A stretch of DNA of 64,000 nucleotides from positions 186,001 through 250,000 of the forward strand of contig JADFAD010000009.1 of assembly GCA_015665455.1 (NCBI GenBank). The letters run 5' to 3'. A model generated the notes under the pieces. The model saw only the letters and a list, made by a program, of their open reading frames with translations, was not told where the DNA came from and did no database searches. Both the position numbers and the translations under genes were made by a program. Positions 52,980 to 61,931 of the stretch are shown piece after piece; the first letter of the stretch is position 1; the number at the start of each line of letters is the position of its first letter. This DNA comes from Oceanospirillaceae bacterium. GTDB lineage: Bacteria; Pseudomonadota; Gammaproteobacteria; Pseudomonadales; Litoribrevibacteraceae.

Positions 52980-55952
52980 ATGTTTCGAAAACGGTTTTCT
53001 ATAAAGATACACATCACCACCTTGTTCATCGCCCTGATTCTTGCTGTTGGTGGGGTACTTGCTTGGTTTAATTACCTTAAGATTTCCGATCTACTCATGT
53101 CTGCATCTGACAAGATGTTCCGACAAATAGCCACTGAAGTTACCCTAGATTTCAAAGCCACGTATTTGCCTGTTGCCAGTAACGTCAAACTCATTTCTGA
53201 CACCCAGCTTCCTGTGCTATCAACAAAAAGTGAACGACTTGAAAAAGTGCCTATGATGATTTCACTTCTCAAAGGCAGTTCACAAGTTGCAGCCATTGAA
53301 GTGGGTTACCCTGATGGGGATTATTTCATTGTTAGAGCCATCACCAGCGATTACATGAAGAGACAGTTTGATGCCCCATTCGGTGCGTCTTATATGGCTG
53401 ACCACATCAACCACCAAACATCCAACTCAAAGATTGAGCGAATTTTCTTTAATATCATGGGAGAGAGAATAGGTTCTGAGAATACAATCCCAACCGACTA
53501 CGATCCAAGGACACGTCCTTGGTTTACTGACGCAACTGAGAATACGGACCTAGTAGCAACACCACCCTACCTATTTTACTTCATAGGTAAATTGGGCATC
53601 ACGCTTTCATACTTTGATACAGACAGCGGCGCTGTTATTGCTGCGGACATTACCTTAGAACAACTAAGCCATACTATTTCCAAGCATTTTGTCACCCCTT
53701 CTTCTGAGCTCGTAATGACTGACAACAATCACGAGATCGTTGCTTATAAAGAGCGAGATCTGGTGGTTGAAAGTACGCTCGAAGGAACCCCACAAAGAGT
53801 ACACCTAAGCAAGTTGAACAACCCCGTTTTAGAACACTTTTTACAGGTTGATTCAGACCAAAACACGTCCTTCAGTTATTTAGGTCAAAATTGGATAGGC
53901 ACCACCCTTCCAATAAATTTGAGCCGAGGTAACATCTCACTCACAGTAATAGCACCAGAAAATGAACTACTGGCCGAGGCGGTCGAAATAAGAAACACCT
54001 CCACCATTCTTGCCGCAGTCATTTTATTGCTTTCCCTGCCAATTACTTGGTTTTTAGCGCACCGAGTCGCTAGGCCCCTCGTAAAACTGACCCGCGAAGC
54101 GGAGTCCATTAACAAACTCGATTTTCGACAAACATCGAACACTCGATCCTTTGTTCTTGAAATTGATTACCTATCCAAATCCATCAATACAATGAAATCA
54201 ACGATTAACCAATTTCTTAACTTGATAGGTTCGGTCACCGGAGAGCAAGATCTGGATCGTCTAATTAATACGGTCACAGCCGAAACGAGAAAAGCATCGA
54301 CCGCCCAATCAGTGGCTCTCTACTTGATCGATGAAACTATCAACACGATTCACCAATCCAGCTTCAGTTCTGACAACCCCAACCCTGCGCATTCCGATCG
54401 AACGGGCATGCATAATCTAAAATCATTCCCCTCATTCATTACCAGCGCAATCGAACTAAAGAAAACCCAACAACAAACCTATCAGCTCGCAAATGGGTCA
54501 TCCCTTACTCATCTCGACGAGTTATTACTCGATAGCGAACTAACGGAAGCAGAGTTGGTAGCAATTCCATTAGTCGATCGAAAGAAGAATGTCATGGGTC
54601 TATTAGTGTTGACCTTTGGATTAGACGAGCAAGACAACGCCTCAACCATCAAAAGCAAAATCAGTTTCGCTCAGATATTGTCCGGCTTCTGTGCGGAATC
54701 CTTAGAGAAAAACCAACTCTACCTTGAGCAAAAAGAACTTCTCGAATCATTCATCAAGCTCATGGCGGGTGCCATTGATGCCAAATCGCCGTATACCGGC
54801 GGTCACTGTCAAAGAGTGCCTGAATTGGCCAAGTTGCTGACTCAAGCGACCTGTGAAAGCACTAAAAAAGAATTCAAAGACTTCTCAATGAATGACGAAA
54901 AATGGGAAGAATTGCATATCGCGAGTTGGCTTCACGATTGCGGTAAAGTCACAACACCAGAATACGTCGTCGATAAAGCCACTCGCTTGGAAACGATTTA
55001 TAACCGAATTCATGAAATACGGACCCGTGTTGAAGTGATCAAACGAGATCTAGCAATTAATCACCAAACACAACGAGCTGATTTAGCACTGATAGGTGCC
55101 TTGGATGAAAACCAAGAAATTAGGCTTAAGTCAGAATACGATCAAGAAATAAAAGCACTGGAAGACGACTTTATGTTCATCGCCGAATGCAATTCTGGTG
55201 ATAAATTCATGAACGAAGATAATATAAAACGACTTGAATCCATTTCAGAACGGACGTGGTATCGAACACTCAGTGACCAAGTTGGCCTCTCTTGGGTAGA
55301 GAAAAAGCGACAAAAATTCAATTCCGATACTCTGCCAGTGAAAGAAAAGCTCCTTTCTGATAAAGCAGAACACCTAATAGAAAGAGACTGTCAAACCAAC
55401 ATAGGTGAAGCAAATCCTTGGGGATTCAAAATGGATGTCCCCGAAAAGAAATTTAATTTGGGTGAAGTTTACAACCTATCCATTAAGGCAGGGACATTAA
55501 CCAACGAAGAACGTTTCATTATTAATGATCACATCATTCAGACCATCATAATGCTGGATAAACTCCCCTTCCCTAACCACCTAAAAGATGTCCCTGAAAT
55601 TGCAGGCAATCACCATGAAAAGATGGACGGCACAGGCTATCCTCGAAAGCTAACTTCGAGCGAAATGTCTATACCAGCCAGAATCATGGCCATCGCAGAT
55701 ATCTTTGAAGCATTGACGGCCAGTGACCGCCCTTACAAAGAAGCAAAATCACTGAGCGAATCACTTAAGATCATGAAGTTCATGGCGAAAGATCAACACA
55801 TAGACAAGAACCTATTTGAGGTGTTTTTAAAATCGGGCACTTATTTAACGTACGCTCAACGTTTTCTGGATGCGTCACAAATTGACAAGGTAAATATAGA
55901 GGATTACCTAGAAGCACCCGAATCAGAGAACGTTGAAAAACATGAGTCATAA
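52980..55952 (+). CDS. Sensor HD-GYP protein (dCACHE-HAMP-GAF-HD-GYP)
   Basis: A 990-residue membrane protein expected to hydrolyse cyclic di-GMP. A first membrane helix (about 8-30) and a second (about 340-360) flank a periplasmic dCACHE-type domain (about 35-335). A HAMP domain (about 360-415), a GAF domain (about 420-590) and an HD-GYP output domain follow. Catalytic signatures are H652-D653 in HDCGKVTTPEYV and H878-H879-E880 with GYP at 886-888. These two parts are 225 residues apart, whereas about 65 is usual, because about 160 residues are inserted; the insert includes charged helices. The leader hairpin may control its translation. No cognate GGDEF is adjacent. Confidence 0.9.
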   Translation: MFRKRFSIKIHITTLFIALILAVGGVLAWFNYLKISDLLMSASDKMFRQIATEVTLDFKATYLPVASNVKLISDTQLPVLSTKSERLEKVPMMISLLKGSSQVAAIEVGYPDGDYFIVRAITSDYMKRQFDAPFGASYMADHINHQTSNSKIERIFFNIMGERIGSENTIPTDYDPRTRPWFTDATENTDLVATPPYLFYFIGKLGITLSYFDTDSGAVIAADITLEQLSHTISKHFVTPSSELVMTDNNHEIVAYKERDLVVESTLEGTPQRVHLSKLNNPVLEHFLQVDSDQNTSFSYLGQNWIGTTLPINLSRGNISLTVIAPENELLAEAVEIRNTSTILAAVILLLSLPITWFLAHRVARPLVKLTREAESINKLDFRQTSNTRSFVLEIDYLSKSINTMKSTINQFLNLIGSVTGEQDLDRLINTVTAETRKASTAQSVALYLIDETINTIHQSSFSSDNPNPAHSDRTGMHNLKSFPSFITSAIELKKTQQQTYQLANGSSLTHLDELLLDSELTEAELVAIPLVDRKKNVMGLLVLTFGLDEQDNASTIKSKISFAQILSGFCAESLEKNQLYLEQKELLESFIKLMAGAIDAKSPYTGGHCQRVPELAKLLTQATCESTKKEFKDFSMNDEKWEELHIASWLHDCGKVTTPEYVVDKATRLETIYNRIHEIRTRVEVIKRDLAINHQTQRADLALIGALDENQEIRLKSEYDQEIKALEDDFMFIAECNSGDKFMNEDNIKRLESISERTWYRTLSDQVGLSWVEKKRQKFNSDTLPVKEKLLSDKAEHLIERDCQTNIGEANPWGFKMDVPEKKFNLGEVYNLSIKAGTLTNEERFIINDHIIQTIIMLDKLPFPNHLKDVPEIAGNHHEKMDGTGYPRKLTSSEMSIPARIMAIADIFEALTASDRPYKEAKSLSESLKIMKFMAKDQHIDKNLFEVFLKSGTYLTYAQRFLDASQIDKVNIEDYLEAPESENVEKHES

Positions 55953-56022
55953 AAAGCTGATGAAAAAGCATCCAATTATGAACTAAACTTATAAATCGTT
56001 ATTCCCTCCCCCTAACGTTATG

Positions 56023-56050
56023 GGTCTCGGTAAAACAAGTCGCCGAGACC
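56023..56050. repeat. Hairpin between the HD-GYP and sensor kinase genes
   Basis: GGTCTCGG (56023-56030) and CCGAGACC (56043-56050) form a perfect 8-bp stem with a 12-base loop, about 70 bp after the HD-GYP stop. No T-run follows. The rest of this 294-bp gap is AT-rich with no gene seen. Confidence 0.5.
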
Positions 56051-56246
56051 TATTCACTGCCGCCGAAGACTCCAAAGACTCATTAATTTTTAAAGTTAAC
56101 GTCACACTGAGAAGAAATATTCGAACAATTAACCTAAAATTCCTAAAGGGTTTTTAAAAACAATTACAACACCTTAAGGATTTACTTGAATTGCTTTATG
56201 GCTACCGGACTAATAATGGCGATCAACAAGGTGGGAGATAAACAGC

Positions 56247-57866
56247 TTGCTTGGTCTTAAACATGCAATACCCTCAAAATTAGGCCGACGACTTTTACTT
56301 ACCATCGTTGCGTTTAGCACCGTGGTGACACTCATCACTACGATTATTCTACTGTTACTGGATTACCAACGGGACTTATCCGTAATTGAAGAACACCAAC
56401 ACAGGATTGAAGACGTCTACCTCAAACAACTCAGCCTAGATTTGTGGGAATTCGATATACCAGGCGTGGAACTCAAACTGGAAGGCCTACTAAATTATCC
56501 AGAGAATGATTACGTGTATATTGTATTGAAAGGTGGGGAGAAAATGGCTCACGGCGACCCGACAAAATATCCGTACTCAGAGCTGTTTGATTACCCCCTT
56601 GCCTACGATGATAGAGACATAGGAACGCTGTTCGTACAAGTCAATTATGGTTACCTCTACGACCGACTTTTTGAAAAGGCAGTCAGTATTCTGATCACAC
56701 AATTCTTTAAAACGTTCATCGTATCTCTGTTCATCCTATCGATTGTCCATCAAATTGTGACCAGGCATCTCTATAAACTCGCTACCTTCGCACGAAACCT
56801 ATCACTTGAAACGCTTGACGATACACTGGAGCTTAATCGTCAAAAACAAGATGATGAACTTCAAATCGTAACTGACTCGTTGAACGATATGAGTAGCAAT
56901 CTCAAACAGGAATTAGAGCAAAGAGTAAAGGTAGAACAAGAGCTCATTCTTGATCGAGCCAAACTGGCTGAATTAAATAAAGAATTGGAAGAGAAAGTCC
57001 AAGAGCGCACTTCTGAATTAAGAAAAACCAATACCGAATTGTCGGTCGCTCTGGATAATGTCAATGAGATGATAGAGCAACTACAAGAAACCCAAAAGCA
57101 ATTAATTGTTCGTGAAAAAATGCTTGCCACCGGAGGAATGGTGGTAGGCCTTGCGCACGAACTAAACACGCCTTTAGGTATTTGTAAAACGTCAGTGAGC
57201 GCAATCTCAGACTTTGTAGAAAAACTAAGGCACGACACTGATAACAATCATTTAAGTAAATCAGTCCTATACGGTGCTCTCAATGACATTACGTCATTAA
57301 CTGACATGAGCGAAAATAACATCGATCGAATGAATGGGCTGATAGAAACGTTTAAAGAGCTTTCTGTAAGCCAAGAATGTGAAACGCTGTCTGAAATCGA
57401 AATCACACAATTTTTAAATGAGTTTGTTTTATGGAATGGAGAGCAACTCCAAAAAGAAGTAACCATAACGATCAAAAGTCCTATCAAGATCATCGTAGAA
57501 ACCTTTGCAACCTCACTGCATAAAGTACTTCAGGCCCTGATTGAGAATGCAAATACCCATGCCTTCAAAGAAAACACGGTCGGCAATATATTCATAGAAG
57601 TAAGAAAAAACGAATCCTTAGGTACAGTAAATATATCTGTCTCTGACGATGGGTGCGGGATCAAAGAGAGCGATCGCCAAAGGATCTTCGAACCTTTTTA
57701 TACCACTCGAAGAAACAAAGGCGGTTTAGGGTTAGGGCTAAATATCATATATAACTTGGTCACTCAGGCACTCGGAGGCAGTGTGGAATGTACAGACTCC
57801 CAATATGGCGGAATCTGCTTTAATATCACACTACCTCTTAATCTTCGAAATAAGCCCCGGAGTTAG
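56247..57866 (+). CDS. Membrane sensor histidine kinase
   Basis: A 539-residue kinase. TTG at 56247 is the likely start (GGGAG about 10 bases upstream). One helix (about 17-40) and another (about 145-170) flank a short periplasmic sensor of about 100 residues. A HAMP-like segment and a long coiled coil (about 215-290) lead to the H-box GLAHELNTPLGICKTS with phospho-His at about 304. The HATPase has N-box QALIENANTHAF, G1 DDGCGI, F-box FEPFYTTR and G2 GGLGLGLNI. There is no receiver domain and no adjacent response regulator, so it is an orphan kinase. Its neighbour on the other side is the convergent alkylsulfatase gene. Confidence 0.92.
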   Translation: MLGLKHAIPSKLGRRLLLTIVAFSTVVTLITTIILLLLDYQRDLSVIEEHQHRIEDVYLKQLSLDLWEFDIPGVELKLEGLLNYPENDYVYIVLKGGEKMAHGDPTKYPYSELFDYPLAYDDRDIGTLFVQVNYGYLYDRLFEKAVSILITQFFKTFIVSLFILSIVHQIVTRHLYKLATFARNLSLETLDDTLELNRQKQDDELQIVTDSLNDMSSNLKQELEQRVKVEQELILDRAKLAELNKELEEKVQERTSELRKTNTELSVALDNVNEMIEQLQETQKQLIVREKMLATGGMVVGLAHELNTPLGICKTSVSAISDFVEKLRHDTDNNHLSKSVLYGALNDITSLTDMSENNIDRMNGLIETFKELSVSQECETLSEIEITQFLNEFVLWNGEQLQKEVTITIKSPIKIIVETFATSLHKVLQALIENANTHAFKENTVGNIFIEVRKNESLGTVNISVSDDGCGIKESDRQRIFEPFYTTRRNKGGLGLGLNIIYNLVTQALGGSVECTDSQYGGICFNITLPLNLRNKPRS

Positions 57867-57891
57867 TTCAAACAGTAATTTGGGTAAATAA

Positions 57892-59925
57892 CTAAGGGGT
57901 TACAATATTGAAAGTCCCTTTTGGTTTTTCTATTAATGAAAAGAACCGAATAAGATCAAGCTTACTGCCTTCAACCGAGAGATCATCAGAGAATAATGTT
58001 TCTTTAATACCAGCTTCACCAATGGCCATTTTTATAAATAAATCATACGTTAACTTTAAAGTTGCATCGGCATTTGGATCTAAATCCGATTTGTGATGAT
58101 GCAATACCGCATTTTCAACCCTTAACACATAATTCTCTTGCAGATCAGTAAAAGAAAGATTAATCAGAAACTTTTCACCAAATGCTTCAGGCCCATTTAA
58201 GCGAACAGCCATGGATTGAAGGAAGTTCTCAATCGGAGTCTGCTCAAAGACACCCTTCATCATCGCAATATTGACACCAACATCAGGTGAACCATGACGC
58301 AACTCAAACGCAGCCGTTAGGTACACATCTCGCCAAGGTCCTGATTCAGACTGATAACCAAGTTGATCATACGCTTTAGCCAGTAATTCCTTAGCGCTTT
58401 CGTTACTCGATTCAGCAAACACCAAATGATTTAACAATTCAGCAACCCAACGATACTCACCTTGATCAAACGCCTCCTTCGCGTGAACTAATAACTGTTC
58501 AGCGCCCCCCATTAACTTAACGTACTTCACTGATGAATCTTCAGGAGGAAGCGGATCGAGGTTTGCAGGGTTTGCGTCGTACCAACCTAAATAGGCTTGA
58601 TAAACGGCCTTTGCATTATGCTTAGTAGTTCCATAATACCCTCGATTCGAAAAGGATTGCTGCAAGTTCGGAGGAAGTACGATTTGCTCGGCAATTTCGG
58701 TCGAAGTCAAACCGTCGTTCAACATGCGGACCGACTGATCATGGATATATTTATACATGTCTCGTTGATTTTCTAGGAACTGAACAATGGAGTCTTGCCC
58801 CCACAAAGGCCAGTGATGACTGCCGAAATACATGTCAGCTTCACCCAATAACTCGATGGCTTGATCAATAGAATCACTCCACTTCACTGCATCTCGAACT
58901 TTTGTTCCCCTTAAGGTATATAAGTTATGCATTGTCCGAGACACCAACTCAGCACCACAGAAAGCTTTTAGCTCTGGTAAATAAAATGTGAACTCTGCGG
59001 GTGCTTCGGAACCAGACACAATCTGAAACTCAAATTCAACACCATCCAGCACCAATTCCTGTCCCGTTTCTTTGATCAACACATTGGGTTCCAAAATACC
59101 AAAAGCGCCAAACGCAGGTTCTTTACCGAGCCCCGATCCTACATGCCCTCGCTCTGAACGAGGTAGGCGCTTTCCATACATGAACATTGCTCGACGCCCC
59201 ATAGCCATCCCCGCAACAATGTTCTCGCTTGTGGCCTCCTCCATAAACCCTTCAGGGGCGATAACCTTAATGTTTTGCTCTTCCACTTCTTGGGCGCTTG
59301 CTATGCCCAAGGCACCACCGAAATGATCAATATGGCTGTGAGTAAATAAAATTGCAGTAACTGGTTTATCGCCTAGCTTCTTTCTTACAAAATCCATAGC
59401 AACTTTAGCCGTTTCAGCCGTAGTAAGAGGGTCTACAACAATCCAACCTGTCTTACCTTCAATGACGGTCATATTGGCTAAATCAAAACCACGAACTTGG
59501 TAAATACCTTCTGATAACTTAAATAAACCATGGATGTTATTTAACTTGGCTTGACGCCATAGACTAGGGTTCACACTATCAGGCGCCGCACCATCAACAA
59601 ATTCATACGACGTAGTGTCCCAAGAGGTGTTTCCGTGCTTATCTGTCACTTGTAGATCAGGTATCGTAGCGATGAACCCATGATGTGAGTCTTTGAAGTC
59701 TCGTTGATCATGAAAAGGAAGCGACTCAAGGACTTTCCGATTGGCTTCTATTGTGAATTCTGACGCGGGGGTAAAGCCATACTGATCAGGTTCATCAGAT
59801 CCGTAAGAGCTTAACGTTGTGTTCGTTGTATTACTGGAATCGCAACCACTCATTCCAACAACTAACGCCAAAGTACTGACTGCTAAAACACCTAATTTCA
59901 AGATACATCTCCAATTCAATCCCAT
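57892..59925 (-). CDS. SdsA-type alkylsulfatase lipoprotein
   Basis: A 677-residue metallo-beta-lactamase-fold alkylsulfatase of the SdsA1 group, which cleaves alkyl sulfates such as dodecyl sulfate to alcohol and sulfate. The signal ends in the lipobox VGMSGC, so it is lipid-anchored at about Cys28. The zinc site is T-H196-S-H198-I-D200-H201 in LFTHSHIDHFGGALG. TFYLPELKAFCGAELVSRTMHNLYTLRG, read in parts, gives further ligands. A helical dimerisation domain (about 500-560) and a C-terminal SCP2-like domain (about 565-675, LSFTDLQENYVLRVENAVLHH) complete it. It lies downstream of an AraC regulator on the same strand. Alkyl-chain release fits the nearby alkane gene. Confidence 0.92.
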   Translation of the reverse strand: MGLNWRCILKLGVLAVSTLALVVGMSGCDSSNTTNTTLSSYGSDEPDQYGFTPASEFTIEANRKVLESLPFHDQRDFKDSHHGFIATIPDLQVTDKHGNTSWDTTSYEFVDGAAPDSVNPSLWRQAKLNNIHGLFKLSEGIYQVRGFDLANMTVIEGKTGWIVVDPLTTAETAKVAMDFVRKKLGDKPVTAILFTHSHIDHFGGALGIASAQEVEEQNIKVIAPEGFMEEATSENIVAGMAMGRRAMFMYGKRLPRSERGHVGSGLGKEPAFGAFGILEPNVLIKETGQELVLDGVEFEFQIVSGSEAPAEFTFYLPELKAFCGAELVSRTMHNLYTLRGTKVRDAVKWSDSIDQAIELLGEADMYFGSHHWPLWGQDSIVQFLENQRDMYKYIHDQSVRMLNDGLTSTEIAEQIVLPPNLQQSFSNRGYYGTTKHNAKAVYQAYLGWYDANPANLDPLPPEDSSVKYVKLMGGAEQLLVHAKEAFDQGEYRWVAELLNHLVFAESSNESAKELLAKAYDQLGYQSESGPWRDVYLTAAFELRHGSPDVGVNIAMMKGVFEQTPIENFLQSMAVRLNGPEAFGEKFLINLSFTDLQENYVLRVENAVLHHHKSDLDPNADATLKLTYDLFIKMAIGEAGIKETLFSDDLSVEGSKLDLIRFFSLIEKPKGTFNIVTP

Positions 59926-60002
59926 GTGAATGAAATTATCTTAAATTAGAATGAGTCAATGAGATCGGTCTCTTTACGCCAAAGTATTATCCCCAGAGAC
60001 AA

Positions 60003-61016
60003 TCAACCATATTTATTACGGTAATCGGTTGGACTACAGCCATTCCAGCGCTGAAATGCGCGATTGAAATTACTTGAATCAGAGAACCCCAACTTCAAAG
60101 CAATATCATTCACTGTATTGTTGGTTTGAACTAGGAAGTAATGAGCTAATTCTTTTTGTTTTTCTTGTAAGAGGGATCGAAAACTAACCCCCTCTTCTTT
60201 CAAGTAGCGACTTAAAGTACGCTCACTTAAATTAAGAACATCAGCAATCGAAGCCAAACTCGGTTCACCAGATAAGAGTAAGGAATGCAGAATGTGTTTC
60301 ACTCGCTCACTCCAAGATAGAGCATTCATGGTTCCCAAATAGTTTTTTACTACCGCTTCATTTTGAGCCGCTAATTCTTTATCCCCTAATATAAGGGTGT
60401 TTTCTAAAACTGTTCGATCCATCCAAAGACAATTTGTAGATTCTTTAAAACTTATTTCACAGCCAAAGAGATCTTTCCAGGGCACAATGTCTTCTGGTTT
60501 AGATCGTTGCAAGTCTACTTTAAGTATAAATTCTCGATCAGAAACGACTTGTTTCGTTAACTGCAGAACTGTGGCAAAAAAAGCGTCTATTGCCAATTCA
60601 CTGATATGGATGCCTTTTAAGGGTTCAATAATAAAGCCTAATTGGTCGGGCTTTCTTTCTAGCTTAAGTAAAACAGAGTTACTCACCAAAACATAATAAT
60701 CAGCCAATTTCTGAATGGCCTGAGCTAACGAATCACATGTGAGAAACAAAAGCCCTAAAGCTCTAAAGTGCATAGGCTGAGCTTGCTTTGCTACCTCAAA
60801 ACCAAACGCTGGATTCCCTGTCGCTTCTTCAGATAAGCGCCAAAGACGAGTCATCAATTCAATCGAAATTCTATCTTCCGGGCTATTTTCAATTTCATTT
60901 AAATCTAAGCCCACGCATTTAAGAATAGGTTCAGGATCAACACCCGAAACTTCCAATGCGCGTGATATTGCTAACGTCCAGGCCGCAAGCGTTGTGTATT
61001 TAAGGTCTGTCATCAT
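60003..61016 (-). CDS. AraC-family regulator with arabinose-binding-like N-domain
   Basis: A 337-residue transcription factor. The N-terminal about 190 residues match the arabinose-operon-regulator-like domain (PF12625 type): FGFEVAKQAQPMHFRALGLLF and LADYYVLVSNSV. The C-terminal HTH_18 pair contains SLASIADVLNLSERTLSRYL and NNTVNDIALKLGFSDSSNFNRAFQRW, in parts, then GCSPTDYRNKYG. It is 77 bp upstream of the alkylsulfatase gene and probably regulates it. Relatives near lipid and alkane genes respond to fatty-acid-like ligands; the ligand here is unknown. It is a two-ATG start (MM), the exact one undecided. Confidence 0.9.
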   Translation of the reverse strand: MMTDLKYTTLAAWTLAISRALEVSGVDPEPILKCVGLDLNEIENSPEDRISIELMTRLWRLSEEATGNPAFGFEVAKQAQPMHFRALGLLFLTCDSLAQAIQKLADYYVLVSNSVLLKLERKPDQLGFIIEPLKGIHISELAIDAFFATVLQLTKQVVSDREFILKVDLQRSKPEDIVPWKDLFGCEISFKESTNCLWMDRTVLENTLILGDKELAAQNEAVVKNYLGTMNALSWSERVKHILHSLLLSGEPSLASIADVLNLSERTLSRYLKEEGVSFRSLLQEKQKELAHYFLVQTNNTVNDIALKLGFSDSSNFNRAFQRWNGCSPTDYRNKYG

Positions 61017-61276
61017 AAATTAGGCAAAATCAAATATTTTAATACATTGTACGTGAAGCTAACCATAAAACGTTAGGCTGGCCTTACTGATCAATATCTA
61101 TCTACAAAATACTGTGTCATATACGAGTTTGAATCAAGGCGATTAGACTATATGGAGAGAATCAATGATGAAACGAGTGAAGAGAATAAAACATAAAAAA
61201 GGAGCATTGTTAACACTGAGAAATTAAAGAATCCGGTCACTGGTAGTATCCATAGACCGAATTCAATAATCATTAA

Positions 61277-61510
61277 TTAAGCAAGGTCTGCGATTGCAGC
61301 ACCAAAATTAATGTGGAACGGCTGACCTTCAACAACAAGAGCAGGTACCGACTGAACGCCAGCAGATTTTGCAGCTTCCAGTTGATCTTTTTCTTCAGCC
61401 AAATGAACTACTTTTACCGAATACTGTTTAGGATCCAGAGCTGTCACAAATTGAGACTCAGCATCAACACAGATTGGGCAACCAGCATGATAAAAAATTG
61501 CAGACTTCAT
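61277..61510 (-). CDS. Small thioredoxin-like protein (CPIC active site)
   Basis: A 77-residue thioredoxin/glutaredoxin-like protein. FYHAGCPICVDAESQF carries the redox pair C11-PI-C14, and QSVPALVVEGQPF has the cis-Pro loop. The protein is about 20 residues shorter than ordinary thioredoxin, like NrdH- or Grx-type minimal folds. It has no signal peptide, so it is cytoplasmic. AAGGA precedes the start. It may share a transcript with the upstream HTH and EF-hand-like genes. Partner unknown. Confidence 0.85.
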   Translation of the reverse strand: MKSAIFYHAGCPICVDAESQFVTALDPKQYSVKVVHLAEEKDQLEAAKSAGVQSVPALVVEGQPFHINFGAAIADLA

Positions 61511-61593
61511 AAAATATTCCTTTTTTATTTCATAAGTTAAGTTTTACATTTATTTTTACAACACTTGATCAAAGCAGCCTAGATTGAAAGTCA

Positions 61594-61857
61594 TTAACAC
61601 TCTTTCCTAGCAAGCTGCTTTTTTAATAAATCTATTTCCAGTAACGAATCAGCTAATAACTGTTTGAGTCGGTTGTTTTCTTGACCTAAAGACCCACACG
61701 ACTCATACACATCAGATAACCTGTAACGAGCACGCCAGTTATAGAAAGTGGCAACAGAAATACAATGTTTGTCACAAATCTCTTGTGGCGTCATACCTGC
61801 ACTCTGCTCTAACAGAATCGTTTTTATTTCACTTTCTGTATAACGCTTTTTTGTCAT
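61594..61857 (-). CDS. Lone IS3 OrfA-like helix-turn-helix protein
   Basis: An 87-residue protein. The N-terminal HTH (YTESEIKTILLEQSAGMTPQE, CISVATFYNWRARY) and the C-terminal leucine-zipper-like NNRLKQLLADSLLEIDLLKKQL are the layout of IS3-family OrfA. No OrfB integrase, no DDE motif and no terminal inverted repeats are seen nearby, so this is either an insertion-sequence remnant or a domesticated DNA-binding protein. It sits between two minus-strand genes in line with them. No clear ribosome-binding site is visible. Confidence 0.75.
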   Translation of the reverse strand: MTKKRYTESEIKTILLEQSAGMTPQEICDKHCISVATFYNWRARYRLSDVYESCGSLGQENNRLKQLLADSLLEIDLLKKQLARKEC

Positions 61858-61931
61858 AAAAAGTCCATTTATATGATCTATATGAAGCGGGGAGAATCCA
61901 CATAGACCAATGATTCCTAATTAAAACAAAT

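Noticed and set aside
61594-61857. Complete IS3 insertion sequence
   Set aside because: No integrase frame, DDE motif, terminal inverted repeats or target-site duplication was found around the OrfA-like gene.
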